64,000 bases of DNA from Favolaschia claudopus. Its lineage: Eukaryota; Basidiomycota; Agaricomycetes; Agaricales; Mycenaceae. Every line of letters begins with the position of its first letter. The stretch's first letter is position 1. Position numbers and translations under genes: made by a program. Below, one piece after another: positions 1 to 11,988 of the stretch. Location of the stretch: NCBI GenBank assembly GCA_037176885.1, contig JAWWNJ010000028.1, positions 124,001 to 188,000 of the forward strand. Direction: 5' to 3'. Below the pieces are notes generated by a model. The model made no database searches. It saw only the letters and a list, made by a program, of their open reading frames with translations, and had not been told where the DNA came from.

Positions 1-3000
1 AGTTGAACTAACGATGAGTCCAAGTTCGATGCGACAGTTCTCAAATGCCGGGGAATAGGTGTGAACTTAATTCTTCAGCGAGTTCGCCGTGTAACCTGGA
101 AAAAGATGCAGCCACTGTATCGCTTTTAACACGGAGTGTACTCATACGATGACGACGACGAAGCCTACCTTGCCTCCTAAAGCGCGTTCTTATTTATCCC
201 TTTGACATCATTCAACTCACCAGTATCAGGCGTCTGTGACTGTGGATAACTCTCCATCACCGGTAACTATTTTGAGATGCCCTGTAAGCAGCCCGCTGAT
301 CACTGGTTACAAGCCTTCCTCGGATCCTGGAGTTGAGAAAAGCCCAAAAGCCCATGTCGCGGCCATCGTAATACAAGCGACATCGTACATTGCAGATTCC
401 GACGTTCGGCAAGTTTTGCTCGATGTGGCGCGCTATGCACGAAATCTGGAGAACGAGCTGGCTACTTGCAAACGAATGCCTTCAGTTTCTCGTATCCTTG
501 GTCCATCCAACTCCAACTCTCCTTCTCCGACAGCCACATTGAAAGAAGAGGAGAGTGACCACGAGTCGGAGCTGGTTATCAATGGCATACTCACAGATCG
601 TTTCGACCGATTCTCCCTGGATTCCGACCGGGATCGTTACTTCGGAAAATCAAGTTTCTTCGACCTTCTCAATACAGCTATCGACATCAAAAAACATGTT
701 GCAGGTGACACAAACTCCCTCTCCGCGCCATCTTCTGCAAAGCGATTTTTGTTCTGGAGAAGTCCCGTGAGTAGCGACTCATCTTACCTATTGAGATTTT
801 CTTGTTGCTTAATTTCTCAAGTGGGAGTATAATCATCTCATGTTGGAAGAGCCCCTCCCTTCGTTGATATTTCCGGATCAAGACCTTCTTCGAAATCTCG
901 TTGACCTCTGTGAGTTAGATGAGCTCCGTGAGGGAAAAATTGACGAAATAATTTCTCGATACGCAGATTTTGCGAGAGTCAACATCATTCTACTGCTCTT
1001 TCATCGACCGTCGTTTGAAAGATCCCTCGCCTCCGGTCTCCATTTCGTCGATCGTAAATTCGGCTGCACGGTTCTTGGCATATGCGCATTGGGAGCCAAA
1101 TATTCCGACGATCCTCGAGTGCTTTTGGAAGGAACGAATACTCAATTAAGTGCGGGTTGGAAATATTTCTGTCAGATATATCCCTGGAAAAAAACCTGGC
1201 TCCAGCCTTTCACGCTATATGAAGCTCAGACCCTCTGTGTACGCCTCTTATTTATTTTCAGCTCATCTCTGATGTCAAGTTTCGGGCAGTTGAACATTTT
1301 GTATATGCAAGGCTCATCTGTTCCGGACGGATGCTGGACTCTCGGTGGCGCTGGTGTACGCTATGCACAGGAAGCAGGTATTCATCGCCGCAGTCGTTAC
1401 GAAGACAAAGTTTTAGATGAACAATGGAAACGGGTATTCTGTGAGTCGAACTTGCATTTTCTTGATATGCTTTTCAATTTTTTTTTGGGTTGAACGACAG
1501 GGGTCCTCATTTGTATCGACACACTCTCAAGCTCATTCTGTGGGAGACCTCGTGCAACGTGTTCTGACGATTATGACATTGAATTTCCGGAAATATGCGA
1601 CGATGAATACTGGCTTGGAGAAGTATCTGATCCCTCCATGGCATTTAAGCAACCCGACGGGGAACCCTCACTGGTTTCGTTTTTCGTTGCCTACTTGAAG
1701 CTGATAGAGATTATGGGAATGGCGCAAAAGACGATTGTGTGTTACATTGTTGTTTGGTTCAATTTCGCTTGATCATTTCTGTTTCGTTTTTTGCAGTACC
1801 TCGTCAATCAGAAAAACTACACTGAAGAGTGGATACGAGAAGCAGTCTCCGCCATTGAGTGCGTGACATGACCATTCTTCACATCGTTGTAACCCGTTCG
1901 CAACCCAGCTCTTCTATGAATGCTTGGATCGACTCGGTCCCCGCCCATTGTACGTATTGGTGCGACTCCATACTCTTCCACTCACAAAAATGAATGTTGC
2001 AGTGCGATGGGATCCGCACATGGAACATCCCATATTTTCTAAGCAAAGCGCGGTCCTCTATGCATGTTACTATCACGGTATGCTTCTTTTTGTTTCCTTT
2101 TGCGAAAAACTCAATCTCCGGTCACTAGTCCAGATAGCAACACACAAAGCGTTCCTTGGTCCCCCAGGATCTAAGCCTGATTCACCTCTAGAAAACGCAA
2201 CAGGATGCCACAATCTCCGGGTACGAGATTCTTCTCATCTTTCCGGCTACTTCTAGAATGTCCTTAGAATTACCCGTCGCTCTCCATATGCGCCAGCTCG
2301 GCGCGGGCTTGTAGCCATGTCATGGACATTGCATGTCAGCGGGGTTTGTTCTGTAACCCTCATGTTCTGGTACGATCCATATCGTCATGTTTTCGTTCGT
2401 TGATTTCGCCCAGAATGCGGTTTTCGACTCATGTATCTTCCTCTTGCTGAGCGTGTGGGCTGGGCGGTTCATTGGGTTGACGGTCGATTCAAAAAAATGC
2501 TTGCAAGACGTGGAAGCTTGTCTCCGAGTATTCCGCGCATACGAAACCAGGTCAGCAAGTTCAGAGGCGAGACTTGTCTTTTGCTAACAAAAACATACAG
2601 GTGGCAGATGGCTGGGCGTCAACAGTAGGTCGCTTTGTGCTTTTTAGTTCGTGCACTGACGAGTCATTAGCGATATCCTTTTGGAACTCATGAATGCTAC
2701 GCACATGGAGGGGCTATCAACGCCTCATAGCTTGAAGCGGGGACGAGACGATGATGCTGACATATCGAACGAGACTGAAACAGCGTCTCATCGACCAGTT
2801 GACCGCCCACCGTCGGCCTTCACTTCTGACATAAACGCGCTGGGGACCATGCACACCGAGGACTTGGGTCGGTTACCCATGTACGAGCCTTTCAACTGGG
2901 ACAGTTGGGGCAGCGAACATGAATCACTGGATAAAACAGTCTTGCCTAACAATGTAGGCAATACCATGGCACCGTCAATCCCGGATTTTAGCGGTACGGT

Positions 3001-3214
3001 TTGCGTGTTCAATCATTTCTACGACATTACTAACCGCGGAGCAGCTTTGCCGTCTGACTCAATGGCTCTGTTCACGGTTCCTAACGGATATGAGTGCGTC
3101 TCTAATGCCACTGTAATTCTGAGAAGACTCACACTGATGACCAGTTGGGACGATTGGGGAAAATACATCACAAGTGTAGAAGAGCTCATGCAGTCTTTCG
3201 ACCATCCAGTTTGA
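1..3214 (+). CDS. Zn2Cys6 fungal-specific transcription factor, 5' end outside the window
   Basis: Likely nuclear, sequence-specific transcription regulator. The window opens in an intron (CTAAC branch point at about 8-12, acceptor near 23). The next exon reads VRCDSSQMPGN, the second half of a Zn2Cys6 cluster, and an exon near 116-190 reads CIAFNTECTHT. From 236 the protein continues with the AHVAAIVIQATSYIADSDVRQ block. The fungal_trans (middle homology) domain follows: FHRPSFERSLASGLHF, LGICALGAKYSDDPRV, GCWTLGGAGVRYAQEAGIHRR. Further exons are read across introns after 766, 1439 and 1735: the DDYDIEFPE region (about 1570), HLRWDPHMEHPIF (about 2000), ARACSHVMDIACQRG (about 2290) and the WDDWGKYI end. 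Two joins near 59-111 and 190-223 do not close cleanly with GT-AG introns, so the gene may be damaged at its 5' end. Family assignment is secure; the target genes are unknown. Confidence 0.8.
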
Positions 3215-3421
3215 CGGCCGATTCCCACGGTTGAAGTTTTGATTAATGTAATACTGAGTTTTGTGCGATGTGTCGATTTTGTATCTGTAACCTTTCTCCC
3301 CTTAGATTGTCTTTCGCATAAAAGTACGAATTAGGTCGGATGTTGCCGCCGAGCTTTTCAAACAACCACGCAAGACACACAAAATTTCTCGTCGACCACG
3401 TTTCACGGTTATCTAGTACAG

Positions 3422-5236
3422 TCAAGCATGTAGTACATTCGATTTCTGCCTGTCAGGCAAGTCAGGCTGGCAAGATGTTGAATTGGAATCATCTTCAACG
3501 TCTTCTGGTTCCGACTGTGCTTTGAAATTTTGAAGCAACCCTTCCTCTAAAGAAATATCATTCTGCGAATCTATGGTATCTTCTCGGCGTGGTTGTGGTT
3601 TCCCCTCTTCCGGGGATTTTTTCTTCGTGAGCTGCATTCAAATCAACATCGTTACTACGGGGGGAGAAAAGCTGGCTGTTCACCGCGACGTATATAGCCG
3701 ACGACATGATAATTCCTGTCCCAAGAACAGAAAGGAATGTCGGTAAGGTACGGAAAAAGACGCGCTCAAGAACCGAGGCGAAGATAATCTGCGAAAATGA
3801 GAACAAAATTGATCTCAGAACTACATACACTACCTGGGTATACAATGCCATACTCGCGCGGCCTGCAGCTTCGCGCTGGAAACCCATGGTAAGTAGAACC
3901 TGCGCGGCGAATCCTAGGACTCCGATGACAAGAAGCAGTCCCAACCAAGCTGGCCGTGTCGGAATGACCACGGGTTGTCTCAGAATAGCCATGCTGAAAA
4001 TGATTTGAACGTTGTGTTCGTTTGGGCGGTACTGATGGTTGAAGAGGACGTACAGGATTGACGCAGCAAAGACTGATTGAATGGAAAATGAAGCTAACAG
4101 ATGCATGGGGTGTGCGCGCTGTCCAATTGCGCGAATCGTTGTCACTGCGAAAAAGGGTGGGTTAAGCCATAACTACGCAATGTGTCTTTCAAACTCACTG
4201 GCACCAGTTGAGCCCACGACACCCAAAAGTGCTATCCTGTTGGCTAATGAATCTCAAGTAATACGAACTGATATATTGAGCGCACCCTATTGCAAGCATC
4301 CTGTGTTCCTCATCCGTAGGCGAATCGTCACCCGAAGATCCAAACAAAAAGTGAGGGCGAGCAATTAACACTACGCCGAACAGACTACACACTTTTCAAA
4401 CGTTCGAGCCACTACTGAATGGTTAAACAAGATAACTCACAGCTGGCCAGAGCTTCCCTTCGCGAGAACGACTCTTTCAAGAAAACACTAGCAGTCATGG
4501 CGGTACCCATTGGGACTAGAAACGATATCACGGTGACGTCTGATAGAGAGAGGTATTGCAATGCGAAATAGGTCCCGTTGAGCCCAAGAAATCTTTGAGT
4601 GATTTGAATTCGAGGCGAATAGTAGGAGGCAATGCGCGACTTACCCTGTGACGCCACGAAGTACAAGGAGCCAGCGAACACCATCCGGTCCGATGAAGGG
4701 GTGGGGAACTTTTTGAACCAGCCTAAGCGAAAAATCAGTGGCTGAACGTCGTACAGGAGTTGCAAAAAATTACATGTATCCGACGCTGCAAATATAAGTA
4801 ATTGCCTCAAAAGATACGTCATTTCAGATTTCGAAAATGTATACATTCGCGCCTCATACCATGCGCACTATGATCAACTGTAGCAAATTACTAGTCAGTG
4901 ATCGCGAGCATCAACATCACTTCAATTCCGCACCTCGAGCGTCGACACAGGCTCGTCGAGATTTTGCAGTACTTTGACAGCAACATTGACCAAAGAGAAT
5001 ACAGCTTGTGCTCCGGTGACCAGCAGCAGACCCGCGTTCAGAGAGAGAAATTCTTCCACCCCGCTGCGTATAGGCCGATACCACGAGGTCTGCTCTAAGC
5101 GAGGGTCTGGTGGAAAAGTGGTGGGAATGGGCGTGTAAGAAGACTCGGACGAGGCTTCGTTAGGTGGTAGAAGCGCGAAATCAGATTGGTTTGGGGTCAA
5201 TGCAACATAAGGACGACGGGAGTCGACGGACGACAT
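3422..5236 (-). CDS. EamA/DMT-type membrane transporter (SLC35G-like), intact copy
   Basis: Multi-spanning membrane carrier of the drug/metabolite transporter superfamily; substrate unknown. The start is the ATG at 5236 (MSSVDSRRPYVALTPNQ), followed by a soluble Pro/Ser-rich leader and a first membrane segment (LNAGLLLVTGAQAVFSLVNVAVKVL). Later exons show the two EamA repeats: LNGTYFALQYLSLSDVTVI, LVPMGTAMTASVFLKESFSRREAL, VVLIARPHFLFGSS, TIRAIGQRAHPMHLL, GLLLVIGVLGFAAQVLLTM, GRASMALYTQ and LPTFLSVLGTGIIMSSAIYVA. A last intron of about 50 nt joins IYVA to LTKKKSPEEGKPQ, giving a charged tail that ends at 3422. This tail is conserved in the second, inverted copy at 55528-58664, which supports the splice. 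It converges tail-to-tail with the upstream regulator. This copy shows no nonsense codon in the segments I could follow. Confidence 0.85.
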
Positions 5237-5772
5237 AGTAGCGCCTGAGATGGTGGGGCAGGACGCCAGCGCGTGCTTCAACCTTCGGCCGTGAGGTGGA
5301 ATAAGAAAAGCTACATCATTGATGGTGGGGCGCCGATAACGAGTTCGGTTGAAATGATTCTATGGAGAATTTCAATTCCGTAGTCTCGAACCCAGACGTT
5401 ATAGAGCAGCAACCGCTCGCGCTCTGCGAGCGCACTGCTACCAAAAAGGGCAATGTTGAGATGTTGAAATGACGGCGAGGCAGAATGATGGAAAAATTTG
5501 ATCGCGGTTGCTGCTTATAGGGATGATGTTGCTGGGGTTTTGGTTGATGGTGCTGCCCCGGCCATCATCTCGAAAGATCTGGAGCCGAGATTATCAATTC
5601 CGGTGCCTTGGCCCGGACGACACCCGAAACGTTGAGGTAAAACAGTCCATTCTCTGTAAATGAGGTAAGAAAAGAGGCAGACCCAGCAGCATTGAGCATT
5701 CGCTGGTCCATAGCAGATCCTGACAGAGACAGGCTGGCAGGAGACTCGAATCATCTCAAAATTTTAAAAAGT
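5237..5772. other. Intergenic; upstream region of the transporter
   Basis: No supported gene. Similarity to the region just upstream of the second transporter copy runs to about 5345 (GTTATCGGCGC and TTATTCCACCTCACGGC occur in both), so part of the promoter was duplicated with the gene. Nothing else was recognised. Confidence 0.5.
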
Positions 5773-5775
5773 TAA

Positions 5776-6233
5776 GAGTTACTCCGGGAGTGAACTTGGG
5801 TTTGGGTTTGGGCTTGGATTTCGGAGATAAGTCTGACCGAGTGACATCAAATGACCATCAGTCACCATTCGTCACTCGTGTTGGTGACAGCGGTGGATTC
5901 CCTCGGTTTGGCGGTATCCCCGCCATCCCGCCCCTCATTCCCGCCCCCATTGTGCCTGCATCAGGAGCGCACCTAGGAGCGAGATATTTACAGAAATATT
6001 CAATCTTTGCGAGATGGCCCGTTTCATCAAAGAGGGACAGTGTACATCGTACTGATGGCTTCAATTGGCGAGCTCGTCGTTGGCGCCGACGAGCAGCCAT
6101 GTTGCGCCAACAACAAGCGGACATGTTGCCACGCTTTTTGCCGCTGTCAAACAGCTGTTCGTAACAGATCAAACTTATCTCCGAAGCCCAACCCCAAGCC
6201 CAAACTTGCTCCCGGAGTAACTCTGAGTAACTC
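5776..6233. mobile_element. MITE-like element with about 55-bp terminal inverted repeats (PIF/Harbinger-like)
   Basis: A 458-bp block starts GAGTTACTCCGGGAG and ends CTCCCGGAGTAACTC plus one extra GAGTAACTC unit. The inverted repeats run inward about 55 bp through a TTTGGG-rich stretch to CGGAGATAAGT (left) and ACTTATCTCCG (right). It is flanked on both sides by TAA (5773-5775 and 6234-6236), which fits the 3-bp TWA target duplication of PIF/Harbinger transposons. It carries no transposase, so it would be a non-autonomous derivative. The inverted repeats are seen directly; the superfamily is inferred. Confidence 0.7.
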
Positions 6234-6236
6234 TAA

Positions 6237-9200
6237 CGTTTTGTTCCTGCAGCTCGGAACTTCGGACCATTGATCCGCACATCACACCATGCCGGCAATC
6301 TGCTTTTCGATCAACATCATAAACAATTTTCACCAAATCCTTTCCCCGCACATTCTATCCCAGCTGAATGAACTCCTGAAGTGGTCAACCTGATCTTGAA
6401 GTCACAACCTCAGTATACACTCTACAGTGTATGAACATCCCTCATTCCCAACTACCTTCAAAGACAAGCTATTCAACTTTCCCCCCACATTGAAATTTGG
6501 CAGCGGTGGCGGCGCAAGTCGCGGCAGCTGGAAGACTTCGACAACGATGTAGAGGCTTGGGCACAAACCGTTGAATCAATTGCAAGCCAGCTATGAACGC
6601 AACAAACAGCATCGACCATAAACTCTCAGAGACGATCAACTGACTTATTCTGAAGATCGGTCTGGATGGAGACTTTCCGTCCCCATTTCCGACGAAGATG
6701 ATGAGGAGTGTGACGAGTACTGAGCTGGTTAAGGCAGGCACGCTACAGGGTAGGGCTGAGAGGCAGCGTCTGCGAATGGTCAACAACGAAGACAACGAAC
6801 AGCTCGAACTTGCAGAGCCTCTGAGTAGGCGCTAGCTGAGGATGCTCGTTGCCGTCGTCTGCCAGTGGATGCCCTTGTGGGGATCGAAGCGGGAGGAATC
6901 CCAGGTAGAGTGAAACCCTCAAGCCTGCTTCCCTTTACAAACACACCAAAGACACCTGAAGCCCAAGCAAGCTTCAAGTCCTGCAAAACGTCAAAACGAT
7001 TGCGACCAAAACGAGCTCAGACCCGGACTACTATGTGTGCTTTAACTCATCGACGTTCCACACATTCAAGTGAACTCACCGCTTCCCGATATCGACGTAG
7101 TACCGCCTGTATGCTCGCCTTCCTCAAGCCGGAACAGCATAGGGATTCATGCCCTTGTGGGCGATGCGGATAGTTATTACAACATCCAAAACACAAGGCA
7201 CAAGCAACTTGAAGGGTCTTGTCGCCGCTGCCAAATTGTTCGGGAGTGAAGGTAGCAGGGTCGCCTCATGGCGGTGGCTCGCATCAAGTCCGCGATCAAT
7301 CGATGACCCCAACTCGGATATTTCGACGGTGAGTAACATGTTCGTTGCCCTCGTTGAGCAGTAAATAATGCGTGAATATTGGATGACGGCTGTACCGTGG
7401 TGAGGGACGCCACCGCCTCCTCTAGCTTCCAAACATTGAACAACGACCAAGTTCATCCTTCCATGGATTTCGAGGGGCTAGCGTACGAGCTAAATGCTAC
7501 TCGACTGTGACCACGGTAAGATGCTTCTGCCTCGGTCCGTTCAGCGACTACAAAGTTCCAAGAGTTGTTACCCGGCTCACCCGGTCAGCTATGAACTGCA
7601 CGATAACGAGCCAAACTTGAACACAAAAGTCAGCTGATGGTTTGGCGTCCATTTACATCGGAGAGCCGACATTGCTTGTTCCGACCGCCTAGCCAGCTAT
7701 TCCTTTGTCCTCGAATTTTCAGCACTCTGCTCTCATCGTTTTCAAGGACAGCCATAGGCCGTCAATGACCTTGCGGATCCAGATCTGGCAAAAAACGAGC
7801 AGCCAAGGGATAGTGACGTTTCTGAGTATTGGCGATGTCGGGGGCTATCCAAGCTGGGTAAGGCAACTCTACACGAAGTGTCGCGAAAACTTAACCGCCG
7901 TCGCAGGGTCTGTCATAGACACAAAGCAGGGGAGGGGGAAATGAATCTCTAGACAGAAGGTCTGGTTCGCAGGAACGGTTGCAAGAAGGCCAGTTCGGCG
8001 CTGCGATTCGATGCAGACCACCGGCGTCAGTGGGGAAAACCATTCGGATGCATTTTCTATGCAGAAATCCGGCAAGTCTGTGCATCATGAATCTAGAAAA
8101 CCCTGAACCCCTCTTCGATAGACTTTGACTAATTTGATTGAATTCGAATGGTGATAACTCGTTTCAAGTCCGCTCGGAGTCTATAGCAATTTTTGGAATT
8201 GGTTCCTCCAAAATATTTCAGAGGTCCATGGAGTCCCCCTTATGGCTTTAAGGTTCGAAACAAGACACAGGTTGAGTGAGCACACACGACCGTGCGCAAA
8301 AGGAACCTGAATCGTAGGTGAATATTCGCGTTTGGACTGTCGAAGGTCAGATATTGCCTAGGAAAATGTAAATGAGAACGACTGACGTCGGAGTTGAATA
8401 TAGAGGCAAAATCCTTGGCGCCCGAAAATCAGACAACCTTTGCCAGACATAGGAAGGGCCTCGGATGCGCGGAAGAAAAGACGGCGCTTCGACATGGTAT
8501 CCATGGATTGGAAGCTAGAGAGACGATAAGTGCCCACGATCTCCTTCCTGTTTTTCTGTCTCTTTTGTTGAACATCGTGACACCACCCAAGCAAATGGCG
8601 CAGACTGGTCCTAATTTCGGAGAATAGTACAAGCACCGCATATACCGCATATAAAATCGGGTCGAGGCGTCCATGAACGAGGCGGGAGGTCAGGACATAC
8701 CGTCACATACGCCTCCTCTCACGAGTTGCAAGAGACAAATTTTCAGACGAGAAAGGAGAGTGAAATACAGAAAATCACCTTGCAGACGGCGTCTCGACGG
8801 AGTCGACTCGAACAAAAACCGGTACTTGTATGTTTTCGTGCGAATACGGGTTGACCTCAAACCGAAAACTGAGCACCCAAGGTGTGGTACTCATCCGAAA
8901 ATTGCTTTGGATCCGGATAATTGACACAGAGAGAACAGAAGGAGTCTTGAACATGGCGCTTTTCGGGGTCCAAGTTAATTGAGGACATCAACTACGGAGC
9001 CGCAGTGGCAGCAAATTTTCTAAGGGAAGAAGTCTGTATGGGAACTGTTTTCTGCCTCGTTGCAAATGTCGGAAGTTGTACCAGGAGGGTTCAAAGTCGG
9101 CCGCTGGCGCGTGTGGTCTCCCTTGTGCCAAGACGGAGAGAAATATTCTGAGGCCGCCAGTTTTGTCTAGGGCGAGAGAGCGGAGATCGAGAGAACGCGC

Positions 9201-11688
9201 GTAAGTAGTGAAGGGAGTCTCCGGTTGTTCCTAACTGTGAGATATTTTGAATAGGATAATTATCTTCGATGCAGACTGAATTATCATTTACCCACAAACC
9301 TCACGAAATATCTTGAAGCACAAGTACGACAATGTCAACAAACGCAAGCTTGACGAGGACTGTTTTGGTGTAGCGTTTATGTGCCGGAGACTTAAGCACA
9401 CCTAAATTCAACTAGATCGTTGAACAGATTCAGACGAGTCAGCAGTGTATCATCCAAATGAGTCTCGAGAACCAACCCTTGTTATAACGTATTCTTGCAG
9501 TGAGGTCCATTCAATAACCAATCCCGAGCAAGTCATGGCTTGGTCAGCTCTTCTCCCGCGAAGGGGTGGGCTGGACTATTCCTGGTAAAAGTTCCTTCGG
9601 AAGGAAAGAACCTGAGTTTCGAGTAAAACGAAAAGAGGAATCTCGGACTACTCCTTCTTGATTTGGTGCGAATTTCCCAGAAACAAGTGGGACACGGTCG
9701 CTGTGCCGTGTCGACAGATAGTGGCTTTAAGCGGGATTCTTAAGCTTGGAGGTAAACGGGCAGGAATTCTTTGGTGTCATGGTTCAAACATTAAATTGAA
9801 CTTCATTTCCAGCTGTACGGCCCGCGTCGGAGTCGCGGTGCGATTGTCGGACTTGAAATTATCTTGACTGTATGTGGATTAGATCGAGAAAATGCATTTT
9901 CATCTGTGGAATACCGCGGGACCGTGCATCCCAGAGTTTGAGACTTCTGATGTGTTTGAAAAAACAAACGAAGTGACCAGGACGGTGACAGCGAACGTCG
10001 CGAATGTAGTCGACATTCTTCGGAACAATTTGGAGGGCAGCAACTGTGATATACTGGCCTACCATCGTCAGACTGGCAGAGACCGTGACATGCGGGAAAG
10101 CGCCGGCGACATCAGCCTCAGACGCACAGTTTGAATAAAGAACTCTGCTCGATCGCGAGTCACCCATACTTGCGTGGGATGGGACAGTTCCCCCAAGAGA
10201 CCGGCCCGCAGTTGAACCAAGGAGAACGAAAAAGGCAAGTAAGCAAAGAAGTTCAAGTTCGAAATCAAGACGGGATGCCGTTTGATGCCGGTGGGCGTCT
10301 GGGAATGTTGAAACCCTTTTATGGTATAGAATATTCGTGCTTGAACTGAGGAAGTATGATTTGAATCCGGGGGGCGCGGATTGGTGGGTGTAGAGAGAGT
10401 AGAAATAGAAATGACACTTAGCCGTGTTGAGAGTGAATTATTTTGAAGGTATCATTTTGTGTACATCGGAATAAAAACGGTGGTTCAGATTGAAGTTACT
10501 GCTCGTGGACTTCCGACCGAAGTCTAGAGTAAATCAAATGGCAGGACGCGTCCGTGGGAAGGAAAGCTGGGAGTGGGTGTAATGTACAAGAGCTCTTCAG
10601 TTGACTCGAACGCAAACAGATGGGTGGGGAAGAGAGGTGTGTCGGTGGAGGTTTCGGAAGAGGTTAAGTTATATTGTACGCTTCGAATAGTCGATGGGCA
10701 TCGAGATTGACTAGGTTTCGTTCCCTCTCGAACCTGGAAATTGGTTGCCAACGTATAAGATGACGAGTGTTGAGGCAATTATATGACGGTGATTTCGTGC
10801 GGCGGTTGGAGACGATATGTACGCGCTCGCTGGTCGGGACACCAGTTCAGTCGTCGAAGAGCAGCAAGCAGTCTTTGGGAAGGAGTCTGGACAGAAAATG
10901 GGCGTTCGAGTGGGAATGTCTCGCCCAATCGTGTGTGGCGGTGTGTCGTAAATAGTTGAATTATCAATTTGAGCCTGGGGGTTGAGTGTCGGCGGAGAGC
11001 GATTGAATATTCGGGGCTGCAACCAGAGAATCAAGATAGACCCTGCATTCGTTTAAGTTCGCGAATTCGAGTGCCATATGGTCCAACAAAGCCAGTGAGT
11101 TTATTGAGCGGACGGAAGCAGTTGGTTGTGGGTGTCTCCGCCACATTACATATGCGAAAGAAGACGGAGTGTAAAAGTGTACTGAACAGGGTGCATGGAG
11201 AGGATTTGGGCCGGGGATCGGGGGTTGGAGGGTAAACATAAGGTACTGTGGTGGGAGTGGGTGTTGGAGGTGCGCTTGAAAGTCGAAGAAATATACTTAG
11301 GTAGTTGTGGATCCACTTTCTCACCGTGACCGTTGAATTCACATTCTCGTAGAGGGCGATGCGTCTCGGAAGGCCCCGGGTCCCACCGAAATGACTGGAA
11401 AGTTATTCTGAGTCAACCAGTTCGGTGACTCGGCGTAAGGAGGTTCGGGACGGAGTAGTATTCATTTCGAGTGGCGGATTCGCAGAGACACCTAGATGAG
11501 TCGCAATTTGGCAAGCAGAAAGAAGGGGGGCGCCACCAGGATGTTACGAAACGAGATGGTGGACGACGACGGGATAGCCGAGACAAAAGGGGATTACCTA
11601 CCCTGAGATTTGCCACGCGAGAAACACGCGAGCGAGTCGGGATGGTGACCAGACCAAGAGGAGGACGCTGTGGCTCAGAGATGTAGTG
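6237..11688. other. Gene-poor region, about 5.4 kb
   Basis: Only short, mutually overlapping open frames with no recognisable domain, and no convincing splice chain. A stretch near 7600-7945 reads without stops over about 80 codons but matches nothing I know; it could be a decayed gene. The right part (10.5-11.7 kb) is probably the promoter and upstream region of the SFP1-like gene. Confidence 0.45.
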
Positions 11689-11699
11689 CTGCATAGTGG

Positions 11700-11960
11700 T
11701 ATATAACGCGTTAAATTGTAGAGAAGGATGGTTGAATTGAAAGTGAAGAGATGTCAGTTGTGGTTGAAACTAAGCTGGAATAGACTTGTTTGGTGTTGTT
11801 ATACCGCTTACGGAATTGGATTGGGCCCGCGCTGTATCCGGCGATATTTCGTGTGCACGGTTGGCTCTCATCCCTCCACCACCACCTCCTCCCCCTCCCC
11901 CGACTCCCCCCGCTCCCTCCGCTCCCTCCCGCTCCCCTCATCTTCGTTGCCTCTGGAGGT
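11700..11960 (+). promoter_or_regulatory. TATA-like box and C/T-rich leader of the SFP1-like gene
   Basis: GGTATATAACG near 11699-11708 resembles a TATA box about 285 bp before the start codon. A long almost pure C/T tract (about 11875-11940) lies just upstream of the ATG. Such tracts are common in fungal promoters and 5' leaders. The role is inferred. Confidence 0.4.
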
Positions 11961-11988
11961 TCTCTTGCGACACACAAGCTTCGTTGCC

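Noticed and set aside
5735..5757. T-arm-like GAGACTCGAATCATCTC, possible tRNA
   Set aside because: No acceptor stem or A-box at the proper distance upstream; the match is by chance.
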